A DNA stretch of 64,000 nt from DATFVA01 sp963832355 (GTDB lineage Bacteria > Bacteroidota > Ignavibacteria > Ignavibacteriales > Ignavibacteriaceae). The stretch's first letter is position 1. The number at the start of each line of letters is the position of its first letter. The notes below the pieces were generated by a model. That model did no database searches and had not been told where the DNA came from. It was given only the letters and a program-made list of their open reading frames with translations. Made by a program: the position numbers and the translations under genes. Location of the stretch: contig CAWHTX010000016.1 in NCBI GenBank assembly GCA_963832355.1, positions 242,633 through 306,632 of the forward strand, written 5' to 3'. Shown here piece after piece: positions 54,871 to 64,000 of the stretch.

Positions 54871-55356
54871 ATGAAGAACAGGTTCTGTTTGTTTATAGTA
54901 GGCTTTTTCTTATTCCTCCCCGTATTATTAAGTGCGCAGGAAAAACCCTTTCAGCTTTCACTTTTTAACCCCATCCAGATTGTTCCGGAACATGAATCCA
55001 TAAACGGGGTCAGGCTGAATTTAATTTATACTAAGAATGCAAATGTATCGGGTCTTGACTGGGGACTGGTAAACGTCACCACCGGCAAACAGATTGGCGT
55101 GCAATGGGGCGCGGTAAACAAAACTGACGGAGGATTCAAAGGCTGGCAAAGTGGTCTCGTAAATCTTTCAAAAGGAGATTTCACAGGCCTTCAGACATCA
55201 TGGGTAAATTATCATAACGGATATTTCAATGGGCTCCAGTTTTCCATTATAAATTATGCTGAAACGCTTAAAGGACTGCAGCTCGGATTATTGAACATTA
55301 TTGGGAAGGGAGGTTTTCTGCCTGTATTTCCAATATTTAACTTTGATTTTGATTGA
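54871..55356 (+). CDS. Exported protein with LA_2272-type repeats
   Basis: 161 aa. Signal peptide 1-22 (LLSAQ). The rest repeats a short motif ending in G-x-N or GLVN (WGLVNVTTGKQIGVQWG, WQSGLVNLSKGDFTGLQ, FNGLQFSIINYAETLKGLQLGLLN), as in LA_2272-type surface repeats. It ends PVFPIFNFDFD. Function unknown. The S9 peptidase gene begins about 95 bases later, after a hairpin. Confidence 0.72.
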   Translation: MKNRFCLFIVGFFLFLPVLLSAQEKPFQLSLFNPIQIVPEHESINGVRLNLIYTKNANVSGLDWGLVNVTTGKQIGVQWGAVNKTDGGFKGWQSGLVNLSKGDFTGLQTSWVNYHNGYFNGLQFSIINYAETLKGLQLGLLNIIGKGGFLPVFPIFNFDFD

Positions 55357-55391
55357 TGGATGGATACAGTCGCTGAGTCCTGATTTTTCAA

Positions 55392-55417
55392 GCCCCCGCT
55401 GTTATCACAACGGGGGC
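55392..55417 (+). terminator. Probable terminator
   Basis: GCCCCCG (55392-55398) and CGGGGGC (55411-55417) form a strong GC stem after the repeat protein. The tail (AGACTTTCTG) is only weakly T-rich, so it may be partial. Confidence 0.5.
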
Positions 55418-55452
55418 AGACTTTCTGTATCAACAAACATAAGAAAAACTCT

Positions 55453-57441
55453 ATGAGATCAATTATCTTTTTAATTATTTCATTCCTGGTTATTCTCTCC
55501 CCGGGAATAACGTTTTCCCAATCACAAATAAATCCGTTTCAGCTTACAGATTTGAGGAAAATAGTTAATGTTTCTCATCCACAAATATCCCCGGATGGAA
55601 AACAGGTTGCTGTTATTGTGTCTCGCTATAACTGGGAGAAAGATTCGGTCGAACAGGAAATTGATCTTGTTGATGCTGCTAATAGTTCTGTAAGAAGTCT
55701 GACATATCATAGAAGTTCCATTTCAAATGTAAGCTGGTCACCTGACGGCGGCCGGCTTGGGTTTTTAGCCAGAGAGAATAAAACTAAAAAACCCCAAATA
55801 TATATTATGCATATGAATGGGGGTGACCCCATTAAAGTAACGGATTCAAAAACGGGAGTAAAAGAATTTACCTGGAGTCCTGACGGAAGAACAATAGCTT
55901 TTGCTGCGCAGGATACAATTCCCAATCCGAAAGAAATAAAACATCATGAAGACGTATTCCGGGTTACGGATAACAATTTCACGGTGCGTGCCGTTCTCCA
56001 GCCGTGGCATCTATGGATTGTATCCGCTGAGGGAGGAAAAGCCAGAAGGCTGACAGAAGGAACATTCAGTCTTTGTACAGACCAGGAAACCATTTCGCCC
56101 TTAGCCTGGAGTCCTGACGGCAAATCAATTCTGTTCCAGCGTTTTCCCGATGTATGGGAAGGGAATGCGTGGCATTCTGTGATAGCAGAAGTTGATACAA
56201 ACGGAAAAGAAATTAATATAGTTGTTAAAGACGAAGGATCCGGACATCCCGAATATTCCGGAAGTTCAGACCTTCTCGCTTTTATGCGGGCCCGTAACGG
56301 AGATTTGAATAATGGCAATGCAGTTTATGTACAGATAAATGGAGAAGTTAAAGATATAACCCATGACCTCGCACGTAATATAAACAGGTTTGCCTGGATG
56401 CCCGATGGAAAATCGTTGCTGCTTACGGGAGAGAAAGGTACAAAATCAGTTTTATGGGAGCAGCCTTTAAATGGTACGGCAGAATTGATTGATCTGGGAG
56501 ATGTAAATATCAGCGATGGAAAACCAGGCATATCCGATAACGGAATAATTGCTTTCACGGGTAGAACAGCACTTCACCCTGAAGAATTATTTATACTTAA
56601 ATCATTACAAGGGAAACCGGAACAGCTTACAAACTATAATGTTTTTGTTGATTCATTAAATCTGGGCAGAACAGTTGGGATAGATTGGAAAAGTTCCGAC
56701 GGCTTTGATGAAGATGGTGTTCTGACCTATCCCGTAAACTATAATGACAAAATAAAATATCCATTAGTACTAATTATCCACGGCGGGCCCGAAGGAGCAT
56801 CTACAACTGTGTTTTCCGAGCTTGTTCAATTATTTGCAGGTAAAGGCTTTTTCGTTTTCCAGCCCAATTACAGGGGAAGTATAAATCTTGGAGATGAGTA
56901 TCAGCATGCCATATTCAGGGATACAGGTGAAGGACCGGGCAAAGACGTTATGGCCGGGTTAAAAAAGATAGAACTAATGGGAATAATCGATACAAACAGG
57001 ATTGGTGTTAGCGGATGGTCTTACGGAGGATATATGACCTCCTGGCTTAATGGAAAATATCCGAATAAATGGAAAGCTGCAGTTGAAGGTGCGGCACTTA
57101 ATGATTGGGTTATGGATTATACGATAGCCTTTTATCAGTCATATGATCTCTACTTTTTCGGTGGTTCTCCGTGGTTAAAAGAATATTGGGATATATGGCG
57201 GGAACAGTCACCAATTATTTTTGCTGAGAATGTTAAAGCACCAACATTAATTTTGGGTGATGTCGGGGATCCCAATGTACCCATAATCAACAGCTATGAA
57301 ATGTATCATGCTTTACGTGATAATGGAGTTAATACCGAATTCTATGCTTACCCTGTAGATACACATTTCCCGGGTGATATCGTCCGCAGAACAGATGTTT
57401 ACAAACGATGGGTTGACTGGATTGTTAAGTATGTGAAATAA
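55453..57441 (+). CDS. Exported S9 prolyl-oligopeptidase-family peptidase
   Basis: 662 aa with a signal peptide (1-22, TFSQ). An N-terminal seven-bladed propeller (about 30-390) has repeated SPDG turns (SWSPDGG, TWSPDGR, AWSPDGK, AWMPDGK). The C-terminal alpha/beta-hydrolase domain has IIHGGPEG, nucleophile S523 (GWSYGGYM), D606 in GDVGDPNVP and H638 in DTHFPGD. It is an acylaminoacyl-/dipeptidyl-peptidase-type exopeptidase acting on exported peptides. Unlike the DPP4-like gene at 20.7-22.9 kb, this one is intact. Confidence 0.9.
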   Translation: MRSIIFLIISFLVILSPGITFSQSQINPFQLTDLRKIVNVSHPQISPDGKQVAVIVSRYNWEKDSVEQEIDLVDAANSSVRSLTYHRSSISNVSWSPDGGRLGFLARENKTKKPQIYIMHMNGGDPIKVTDSKTGVKEFTWSPDGRTIAFAAQDTIPNPKEIKHHEDVFRVTDNNFTVRAVLQPWHLWIVSAEGGKARRLTEGTFSLCTDQETISPLAWSPDGKSILFQRFPDVWEGNAWHSVIAEVDTNGKEINIVVKDEGSGHPEYSGSSDLLAFMRARNGDLNNGNAVYVQINGEVKDITHDLARNINRFAWMPDGKSLLLTGEKGTKSVLWEQPLNGTAELIDLGDVNISDGKPGISDNGIIAFTGRTALHPEELFILKSLQGKPEQLTNYNVFVDSLNLGRTVGIDWKSSDGFDEDGVLTYPVNYNDKIKYPLVLIIHGGPEGASTTVFSELVQLFAGKGFFVFQPNYRGSINLGDEYQHAIFRDTGEGPGKDVMAGLKKIELMGIIDTNRIGVSGWSYGGYMTSWLNGKYPNKWKAAVEGAALNDWVMDYTIAFYQSYDLYFFGGSPWLKEYWDIWREQSPIIFAENVKAPTLILGDVGDPNVPIINSYEMYHALRDNGVNTEFYAYPVDTHFPGDIVRRTDVYKRWVDWIVKYVK

Positions 57442-57581
57442 GTAAATGGGTTAACAAAATCGTTTACATCAATTTCAAATTTCTACTTCATATGCAGTTC
57501 CTCTGCAAAAAACTTGCTTATGCTGATTCTTTTTCTCAAATTAATTAAAGCTTTTCTTTATTAAACGATAAGGGTGCTTTA

Positions 57582-60035
57582 ATGGGAAATGTTTTAAAGA
57601 GCTTTTCACTCTTTTTTATATTAACACAGCTTTGTTTTGCCCAATGGCATTGGCAAAATCCTATCCCGCCTCAGAATGATGAACTAACCTGCATAAAGTT
57701 TTTTGATGAAAATAATGGAATCGTAACGGGAGAAGGCGGTGAAATTTACAGAACAACTAATGGAGGGTTGTCCTGGGGAATTATTGATTCGGGTATAACA
57801 AATGACATCTGGAATCTTTCATTTATTGATAATGAAACCGGGATCATGATCACCAGATATCCCCCAAAAATCTTTATCACCTATGATGGAGGTTGGAATT
57901 GGAGTCAGCTGCCCAACCCTCCGGAAGCCGTTGATTTTCTTTCCTGTTTTATCAGCGATAGTATGGAGATATATCTGGCCGGTTATAAATGGGTTGAACC
58001 GGAACCTGTCGCTGCTCTCTTTTATACTTCTGATCTGGGAAACACCTGGACCACCACTTCGCAATTTGGCTATAGTAACTATCTGAATGATTTGGTTTTT
58101 ATTAATTATAACATTGTATTATCGGTTACTTCTGACGGGAAAATTTACAGAAGCACCGACAGAGGTTTAACCTGGACACAGACTTTCTCGGCACCCGTAG
58201 GGTTACGCTCAATATCTTTTTGCGATTCGAGTAACGGAATAGTGGTTGGCGGAACAATCACCTATCAAAAAATATATAAAACATCAGATTCAGGGTTAAC
58301 CTGGCAGCAGACAAGCTCTACATCCGACTATTTGAAGAAATTATATTTTTATAATCTTGAGTCGTTATTTGCGGTAGGTTCAGATTATTCAGTATATAAA
58401 TCTTCAGATCAGGGATCTTCATGGAACATTTTATTAAGATTAGGAAGTGGTATTTCCAATTCTTTCAATGGAATATCAATTACTGATGTTAATCATATAA
58501 TGATTGCGGGGACGGCGGGTAAAATCTATAAATCCTCAGATTCAGGTTCAAATTGGGTGTCGATGACGGAGGGTTCCACAAACGATCTCTTCGCCGTTAG
58601 CATTGCCGATCAGAATTACGAAATGGCAGTAGGACGTAATGGGAATATTCAGAGAACCACTAATGGAGGAGCTTCCTGGCAGGCCATAGCATCAGGGTTT
58701 AATGATAATTTTAATGGAATAAGCAGCCTTGATACCATTACTTATATTGTTGTGGGAAGGAATGGACGTATTATTAAAACATATGATAATGGAGTGAGTT
58801 GGATCGAAAAATATTCAGGAACAAGTAATGAATTAAATAGAGTAAATATGTTCGATATCCAATACGGCTTAATTGTGGGTCATAATGGTACCATGTTAAA
58901 AACTTATGATGGCGGGGAGAACTGGCAGCTGCAGATTGTTGATTCAACTATGAACTTAGTTGATATCTGTTTCCTTGATCATTCGACCATTTTAGCTGCG
59001 GGTAACAAATATGTTAATCAGACTAATCATGCGTATATCCTTCGTTCTACTGACGATGGCTTAAACTGGGAAACCGTGTATGATAATTTATATGAATGGC
59101 TCCACAAGATTTCATCCATGGGAAATCAGGGAGGAATCGCGGGAGGAGGAGCCAATACTCACAACTTACTTCTGAGATCTACTGACAGAGGGGAAAACTG
59201 GACTAATTTGAATGTTGGAGGTCCTTATTTTCAGCAAACCTGCACAGGGGTATCATTCATTGATTCATTAAACGGAGTAATTTGTTTTGAAGGTGGAATT
59301 ATTTATGGAACATCTGATGGGGGTGATTCCTGGTATTTTGGAGGCGACTTTTTTCAGTGCATCACACAAAGTCTGTATGATATTCATATGTTAAATGAGA
59401 ATTACGCTACAGCCGTTGGTTGGTGTGGAACGATTGCAAGCAATATAACTTACCATATCATACCCATAGAATTGAATTCTTTTACTGGGTCCCTGGAAAA
59501 GGGAATCGTTTCATTAAAATGGAGTACGGCATCTGAATTAAATAATCAAAGGTTCGAAATAGAGAGAAAAACTTTTACAAATAATTCCGGATCAGGATGG
59601 ATCTTGATTGGTTACCGAAATGGGAAAGGCACATCAACTGAGTTGAATAATTATACCTTTGAAGATAATATTGGTAACGTATATGCCGAAAAATTTAGAT
59701 ACAGATTAAAACAAATCGACTATGGAGGAAATTACACTTATTCACAAGTAATTGAAGTTCAAAACCTGCCAATATCATTTTCACTTTCACAAAACTATCC
59801 TAATCCATTTAATCCTTCTACCATCATAAAATATTCTGTCCCCCAAAATGGAAATATAGAATTAGAAGTATTTAACATTTTGGGGCAGCGGGTTGCAGAA
59901 CTTGTAAACAAAGAAGTTAAGGCCGGTAATTATGAAGTCAGATTTGATGCATCGGATCTAGCCTCAGGTATTTATTTATATAGAATTAAGGCCGGAGATT
60001 ATATTCAAGCCAGGAAGATGATTTTATTAAAATAA
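57582..60035 (+). CDS. T9SS cargo with Ycf48/BNR-like repeats
   Basis: 817 aa. Signal peptide 1-20 (LCFAQ). A beta-propeller of about twelve units carries the motif (S/T)xDxGxxW: TTNGGLSW, STDRGLTW, TSDSGLTW, SSDQGSSW, SSDSGSNW, TTNGGASW, TYDNGVSW, TYDGGENW, STDDGLNW, STDRGENW and TSDGGDSW. A beta domain (about 625-725) is followed by a full T9SS sorting domain (SQNYPNPFNPSTIIKY to RKMILLK). It resembles photosystem-assembly-type Ycf48 propellers in fold only; probable surface adhesin or sugar binder. Intact over 2.4 kb. Confidence 0.85.
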   Translation: MGNVLKSFSLFFILTQLCFAQWHWQNPIPPQNDELTCIKFFDENNGIVTGEGGEIYRTTNGGLSWGIIDSGITNDIWNLSFIDNETGIMITRYPPKIFITYDGGWNWSQLPNPPEAVDFLSCFISDSMEIYLAGYKWVEPEPVAALFYTSDLGNTWTTTSQFGYSNYLNDLVFINYNIVLSVTSDGKIYRSTDRGLTWTQTFSAPVGLRSISFCDSSNGIVVGGTITYQKIYKTSDSGLTWQQTSSTSDYLKKLYFYNLESLFAVGSDYSVYKSSDQGSSWNILLRLGSGISNSFNGISITDVNHIMIAGTAGKIYKSSDSGSNWVSMTEGSTNDLFAVSIADQNYEMAVGRNGNIQRTTNGGASWQAIASGFNDNFNGISSLDTITYIVVGRNGRIIKTYDNGVSWIEKYSGTSNELNRVNMFDIQYGLIVGHNGTMLKTYDGGENWQLQIVDSTMNLVDICFLDHSTILAAGNKYVNQTNHAYILRSTDDGLNWETVYDNLYEWLHKISSMGNQGGIAGGGANTHNLLLRSTDRGENWTNLNVGGPYFQQTCTGVSFIDSLNGVICFEGGIIYGTSDGGDSWYFGGDFFQCITQSLYDIHMLNENYATAVGWCGTIASNITYHIIPIELNSFTGSLEKGIVSLKWSTASELNNQRFEIERKTFTNNSGSGWILIGYRNGKGTSTELNNYTFEDNIGNVYAEKFRYRLKQIDYGGNYTYSQVIEVQNLPISFSLSQNYPNPFNPSTIIKYSVPQNGNIELEVFNILGQRVAELVNKEVKAGNYEVRFDASDLASGIYLYRIKAGDYIQARKMILLK

Positions 60036-60060
60036 GTCCTTGAATTGGCTCTTTATTAGA

Positions 60061-60087
60061 CCCGCTGCAGAAACAACAGCGGGTTTT
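60061..60087 (+). terminator. Rho-independent terminator
   Basis: CCCGCTG (60061-60067) pairs with CAGCGGG (60077-60083) around a nine-base loop, followed by TTTT. It ends the propeller-protein gene, 25 bases after its stop. Confidence 0.8.
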
Positions 60088-60165
60088 ACTATTAATTCCC
60101 TAATATTTCCCCGTTTGAACTTAAATTCCATTGTACAGATTGGCAAATTTTCTTAATTTTGCCCC

Positions 60166-60238
60166 GCACCCTTAGCTCAGTTGGTAGAGCATCTGACTCT
60201 TAATCAGCAGGTCACCGGTTCGAGCCCGGTAGGGTGCA
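60166..60238 (+). tRNA. tRNA-Lys (anticodon CTT)
   Basis: The 73-base sequence folds as a cloverleaf: acceptor arms GCACCCT (60166-60172) and AGGGTGC (60231-60237); D arm GCTC...GAGC; anticodon loop CTCTTAA giving anticodon CTT; T arm ACCGG TTCGAGC CCGGT; discriminator A. The 3' CCA is not encoded. The outermost pair of the anticodon stem (T-C) is mismatched; the remaining four pair. It decodes AAG lysine codons. Confidence 0.95.
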
Positions 60239-60558
60239 CAAAACATCTCAAATTCGCACTTTTTTCGACTCTCCTACCCTAAAAATTATCTGCTTTTGTG
60301 GACAAAATCTAAAAAGATACTGAATCCACCTGAAATTACTTCAACTACTACTTCAGTTACTATTTCAGCGATTCAATACTTAAGTGAAGAAGTGCAAATT
60401 ATGGGGCAGCTTTGATATTTTTTTTAGCATAGTAGTAAATCAAACGGACACTAATCTTTGCAACTATTTTAACCTGGAATCTGTTAATCTTTTGTGGCAC
60501 TATTTTTTACTGATACCTGTCACATTTTTTTAAATCAACAAATTGAATTTTATAAAAG
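60239..60558. other. Region after the tRNA gene, no gene seen
   Basis: 320 AT-rich bases. Three imperfect 12-base units lie at 60333-60368 (AAATTACTTCAA, CTACTACTTCAG, TTACTATTTCAG). No integrase, terminal repeat or tRNA-end duplication is visible nearby. The region carries the promoter of the TspO-like gene. Confidence 0.4.
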
Positions 60559-61353
60559 ATGAAAAAGAAGACCTTAGTAATTCTTAATACGATAACTTTA
60601 GTTGCAGTATTATTCATAAATTATTTGGCGGCTAGCGGTGCGATAAATAACCAAACTGTTGGAGAAATTAGCAGCCGTTATGAAACATTATTCACGCCTG
60701 CAGGATATGCCTTTTCTATTTGGGGAATAATTTATTTCGGTCTGATATTATTTACCGGATTCCAATGGTCTGCCCTCATCAGAAAAAATGACCTCGGGAT
60801 TATTGATAAAACCGGTTTCTATTTTATCGTTACGAACCTTGCAAATACAGGATGGCTATTCCTCTGGCTTTTCGAATATCCCGGTTTATCTGTAATTGCA
60901 ATGATCATTCTCTTCTTAACCCTGATAAAAATTATAAAGCAGTTTGATATGGAAATATGGGATGCTCCTGTAAGGATAATATTTTTTGTCTGGTGGCCAT
61001 TTGCAATTTATTTCGGATGGATAATTACTGCTTTAACAGCGAACATTGCTGCCTATTTTACTTATATCGGATGGAAAGGCTCGCCGCTTAATCCGGAAAT
61101 CTGGACGATCATTTTAATAGTTCTTGCCGCAGTAATTTATATCATATTAATTTTTAAAAGAAATTTGAGAGAATCCGCTGCCGTCGGAGTCTGGGCATTA
61201 ATAGCAATTGCTGTAAAGCAGGGTAATGAAAAAATGGAAATAACAGCGGCTGCAATTTTGGCTGCGGCAGTTATCTTGGTTTTTATTCTTTACCATGGAT
61301 TTAAAAACAGGGAGACCGCTCCAATTAAGAAATTGATGCGGGGAGAATTTTAA
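60559..61353 (+). CDS. TspO/MBR-related membrane protein
   Basis: 264 aa, six to seven hydrophobic helices. The segment near residue 42 (RYETLFTPAGYAFSIWGIIYFGL) is the pattern of the tryptophan-rich sensory protein/TspO-like family with an extra N-terminal helix. TspO proteins bind tetrapyrroles; whether this longer relative does is unknown. It is alone on its strand segment. Confidence 0.6.
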   Translation: MKKKTLVILNTITLVAVLFINYLAASGAINNQTVGEISSRYETLFTPAGYAFSIWGIIYFGLILFTGFQWSALIRKNDLGIIDKTGFYFIVTNLANTGWLFLWLFEYPGLSVIAMIILFLTLIKIIKQFDMEIWDAPVRIIFFVWWPFAIYFGWIITALTANIAAYFTYIGWKGSPLNPEIWTIILIVLAAVIYIILIFKRNLRESAAVGVWALIAIAVKQGNEKMEITAAAILAAAVILVFILYHGFKNRETAPIKKLMRGEF

Positions 61354-61361
61354 TTTATTGT

Positions 61362-61387
61362 ATGCTTGCTTCGGAGCTTGCAAGCAT
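61362..61387 (+). terminator. Hairpin after the TspO-like gene
   Basis: ATGCTTGC (61362-61369) pairs with GCAAGCAT (61380-61387) around a ten-base loop, nine bases after the stop. There is no T run, so it may be a partial terminator or RNA-stabilising stem. Confidence 0.4.
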
Positions 61388-61588
61388 CAGTCACCGAGAG
61401 GATTCCGCCACTCTCCGTAAAAAACATCAGTCGCTGGGATGAAGGGTGTATGTACATCTTAAAATTCCGCGGGTTCATCCGCTGTATAAACAGGCTCATC
61501 CCCTTATTTTTCCCGCGGCCCCCTTCTCCTCTTAAGTTTGGAACAGATAATCAAAATGATTTATCCTAAACTTGAAAGGAAATAAAAA

Positions 61589-62170
61589 ATGAAAAACTTG
61601 ATTTTAACCCTCGCCGCATTAACCATAATATTTTTTTCGCAGCCAGCCGCTGCCCAGGATAAATGGAGTCTTGGATTCAGGCCCGGTGCTGATTTCGCCG
61701 CCGAAGATATTTCGAACGCCGATCTCGGTCAGGGGTACGGAACTGAATTGACCATCGCTTACCGCCTGATGCCCCACCTTTCCGCATACGCGGGCTGGAG
61801 CTATAACAACTTTTCTGTCGATCAATCCTTTGCGGGACCTGATGCGAGTTTTGAAGAAACCGGCTACACCTTTGGATTGGAGTTCATACATCCAATCGAA
61901 GAATTAAATATAAAGTATCTCCTCAGAGCAGGCGGAACTTATAACCATCTCGAAATTGAAAATAATGATGGCGATATTATTATTGATTCTGGTCATGGCC
62001 TCGGATGGCAGGCGGAAGCAGGACTGGTTATTCCTTTGACTGATAAGTTTTCTCTCATGCCCGGCCTCAGATATCGTGCATTATCCAGAAACATTAATAT
62101 AAATAATGTTAGTACCCCGGTTCATCTGAATTATTTCTCGGCCGGAATCGGCCTAAGCTGGTCATTCTGA
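61589..62170 (+). CDS. Small outer-membrane beta-barrel protein
   Basis: 193 aa. Signal peptide 1-22 (PAAAQ). About eight amphipathic strands and a final aromatic residue (AGIGLSWSF) fit an OmpA/OprF- or opacity-type eight-stranded barrel. Function unknown. The LytS-like kinase gene follows 60 bases later. Confidence 0.75.
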   Translation: MKNLILTLAALTIIFFSQPAAAQDKWSLGFRPGADFAAEDISNADLGQGYGTELTIAYRLMPHLSAYAGWSYNNFSVDQSFAGPDASFEETGYTFGLEFIHPIEELNIKYLLRAGGTYNHLEIENNDGDIIIDSGHGLGWQAEAGLVIPLTDKFSLMPGLRYRALSRNININNVSTPVHLNYFSAGIGLSWSF

Positions 62171-62232
62171 TGAATCTTTTCAGGATTATGAGAGCATCTT
62201 AAGTACTTTTTAACGAATTTTGAAGTGTGAAA

Positions 62233-63273
62233 ATGAAATTAAATAAATATACGATCCTTACGATACTGCTTCTCGCTCTGTTCGTTCAGATCTTAATCAT
62301 AACCTACAACTACATCACCGGTTTTATCACGGTTCCTGATGTCGGCAACTACCTGGTGCGGCTTGCCATCGGCACTTTCTTCAGTTTTGTTTTTGCCCTG
62401 CTGCTTGTATATCTGGATCTGAAAATAATAGATGGATTGGACAGACTCTTCCCCCTTCCTCAAAAATTGATTAAAAGGATTCCCGTTGAACTCACGCTCG
62501 CCGTTATAGCAGGAATACTCATAGGTTCTGCTGTTACCTTAATCTCGGGTACCTTGATGCCGTATAAAGATGGAATGGTTAAGAATATCGTTAATAATTC
62601 TCTTATCACTTCAGTAATAAATCTTATTATCATTACCGTTATCGAAGCGATTGTCTGGTTCAAAAGGAACCAGCAGTCGCTGTGGAAAGCGGAACGCCTT
62701 GAAAAGGAAAACTCTCAGATCAGGTTTGAAACTTTGAAGAATCAGCTTAACCCTCATTTTTTATTCAACAGCCTGAATGTTCTTTCATCCCTTATTAAAA
62801 AAGATACCGATAAAGCTCAGGATTTTGTGGATGAGTTTTCCTCGGTCTACAGGTATACTCTCGATGTAATTGATAAGCCTGTTGTTGAACTGAAGGAGGA
62901 AATCGATTTCGCGAAATCGTATTTGTTTCTGCAGAAAAAAAGATTCGGCAGCGCTGTAGTAACAGAAATAAATATTGACGCGTCAAAGCTTTCCTGCCTG
63001 GTTCCGCCTCTTGCTGTGCAGACTCTCCTCGAAAACGCGTTCAAGCATAATAAAGCCTCAGACGAGAGTCCCTTAACAATTAAAATAAGCACTCAGGACG
63101 GCAGCTTAACGGTCATAAATAACCTTCAGCCGAAAATCGTATCATCTGAATCAACAGGTGTCGGACTGAGCAACCTTAAAAAAAGATATGAATTACTCGG
63201 GCCTCAGCTTCCTGTTTTCTCCGTAACCGAAAATGAATACATCGCGAAGATTCCTCTCATTAAACCTGAATAA
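62233..63273 (+). CDS. LytS-family sensor histidine kinase
   Basis: 346 aa from the ATG at 62233 (a GTG two codons earlier is possible). Four N-terminal transmembrane helices (about 7-27, 41-63, 88-108, 125-145), then the LytS-type His_kinase domain with LNPHFLFNSLNVLSSL and an ATPase lid (PPLAVQTLLENAFKHN, STGVGLSNLKKRY). It phosphorylates the LytTR regulator encoded two bases after its stop. Confidence 0.9.
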   Translation: MKLNKYTILTILLLALFVQILIITYNYITGFITVPDVGNYLVRLAIGTFFSFVFALLLVYLDLKIIDGLDRLFPLPQKLIKRIPVELTLAVIAGILIGSAVTLISGTLMPYKDGMVKNIVNNSLITSVINLIIITVIEAIVWFKRNQQSLWKAERLEKENSQIRFETLKNQLNPHFLFNSLNVLSSLIKKDTDKAQDFVDEFSSVYRYTLDVIDKPVVELKEEIDFAKSYLFLQKKRFGSAVVTEINIDASKLSCLVPPLAVQTLLENAFKHNKASDESPLTIKISTQDGSLTVINNLQPKIVSSESTGVGLSNLKKRYELLGPQLPVFSVTENEYIAKIPLIKPE

Positions 63274-63275
63274 AA

Positions 63276-64000
63276 ATGAAAACCATAATAATAGAAGATG
63301 AAAAACTTGCCGCGGAAAGATTGGAAGAACTGATCCTTGAGATCGATCCTTCAATTGATATTACCGCAAAACTCGCCTCTGTTGAGAAATCGATTGAGTA
63401 TCTTAAACAGAACAAACCCGACTTAATTTTTCTTGATATTCAGCTGGAAGATGGTCTGAGCTTTTCAATTTTTGAAAAAATAAATATTGACGTCCCTGTA
63501 ATTTTCACAACTGCTTACGATCAGTATGCCATAAAGGCGTTCAGGCTGAACAGTATCGATTATCTCCTTAAGCCGATTAAGAAAACCGAACTTAAAGAAG
63601 CGCTGGTAAAGTATAAGAACATTAAGTCGTCTTACCTGGTCGATTTTGAGGAAATTGTAAAGAGTATTCAGAACAAAAACGCCGGTTACAAGAAAAGATT
63701 TTTAATTCAGTATGGTCAAAAAATCAAAAAAGTGGAAGTTGACGAAACGGCTTATTTCTATGCGCTTGATAAGAACGTTTTCCTGACAGCTTCATCGGGA
63801 AATACCTACCCTATCGATTATACACTGGATAAACTCCAGGAAGTTATTGACCCGGAGAAATTTTTCAGGATCAACAGGAAAATGATAGTCTCATTCAGCG
63901 CCATTAAAAATATGATCCCTTTTTCACGCTCAAGAATAAAAATAGAATTAAATCCGCCTGAACCTAAAGATGTTGAGGCACTCGTAAGCGTTGAAAGAGC
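63276..64000 (+). CDS. LytTR-family response regulator, cut by window end
   Basis: 241 complete codons in the window, open at the end. Receiver domain with E8/D9 and D54 (LIFLDIQLEDG), and TTAYDQYAIKAFRLNSIDYLLKP, the pattern typical of the LytR/AlgR group. The LytTR DNA-binding domain starts near residue 140 (KKRFLIQYGQKIKKVEVDE). It starts two bases after the kinase stop, so the pair is one transcription unit. Targets are unknown. Confidence 0.92.
   Translation, partial: MKTIIIEDEKLAAERLEELILEIDPSIDITAKLASVEKSIEYLKQNKPDLIFLDIQLEDGLSFSIFEKINIDVPVIFTTAYDQYAIKAFRLNSIDYLLKPIKKTELKEALVKYKNIKSSYLVDFEEIVKSIQNKNAGYKKRFLIQYGQKIKKVEVDETAYFYALDKNVFLTASSGNTYPIDYTLDKLQEVIDPEKFFRINRKMIVSFSAIKNMIPFSRSRIKIELNPPEPKDVEALVSVER

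Noticed and set aside
55453..57441. The second S9 peptidase as a copy of the DPP4-type gene
   Set aside because: The propeller and N-terminal motifs differ; they are different S9 subfamilies, not a recent duplication.
60166..60558. tRNA-Lys as an integration site of a mobile element
   Set aside because: No duplicated tRNA end, integrase or phage gene is seen in the next 3.7 kb.

Overview
The window looks like chromosomal DNA from a member of the Ignavibacteria/Bacteroidota-Chlorobi lineage. The main reason is the repeated C-terminal sorting signal with the core SQNYPNPFNPST, found on four exported proteins, with a variant on a fifth; this is the type IX secretion system (T9SS) signal in the form common in Ignavibacteriales. 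A PorV/PorQ-family protein, a TonB-dependent receptor with a carboxypeptidase-regulatory N-domain, Omp28-like proteins, LytTR signalling and AT-rich DNA agree with this. It is a lineage-level inference; no rRNA is present.

Layout. 1-12.2 kb is mostly metabolic: ergothioneine genes egtB-egtD, valS, two phosphatase/esterase-type exported or hydrolytic enzymes, a DUF1015-serC-lipoprotein unit, DUF2203, a secreted metallophosphoesterase and a thioredoxin-like protein. 12.3-23 kb holds pruA, a response regulator with a broken histidine kinase and a Lys-rich secreted protein, two small unknown genes, a NHEJ-type ligD broken in several places and a broken dipeptidyl-peptidase IV. 23-34.5 kb holds a MOP-type transporter and a five-gene minus-strand envelope unit (DUF4397 lipoprotein, TonB receptor, 1049-aa T9SS cargo, PorV-like barrel, SGNH/TPR protein). 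35.2-42.6 kb is a second minus-strand envelope unit led by a TrmB-type regulator: two Omp28-like CxxC proteins, a protein with two tandem CxxxC repeats, a TlpA-like thioredoxin and an outer-membrane barrel. 43-50.5 kb has a large T9SS metallopeptidase with a PKD domain, a tandem galactose-binding-fold lipoprotein, HEAT and TPR proteins, and an orphan response regulator. 51-64 kb runs mainly on the plus strand: a zinc-finger/FecR protein, tandem DoxX-like proteins, small unknowns, a DUF2892-thioredoxin pair, an S9 peptidase, a Ycf48/BNR-like T9SS cargo, tRNA-Lys(CTT), a TspO-like protein, a small barrel, and a LytS-LytTR pair cut by the window end.

How it fits together. Much of the window serves the envelope and cell surface: T9SS cargo proteins, their outer-membrane partners, lipoproteins, exported peptidases (DPP4, S9, M36-like) and extracytoplasmic thiol proteins. 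A point that affects every reading is that six genes are interrupted by eleven single-base frame breaks, ten of which behave like one extra base, while much longer neighbours are intact. They are either decaying genes or consensus errors, and they are described gene by gene. The least explained structures are the TrmB-led cysteine-rich secreted cluster and a tandem array of 11-bp repeats, one helical turn apart, in front of the regulator. I saw no insertion sequence, prophage, CRISPR array or rRNA gene.
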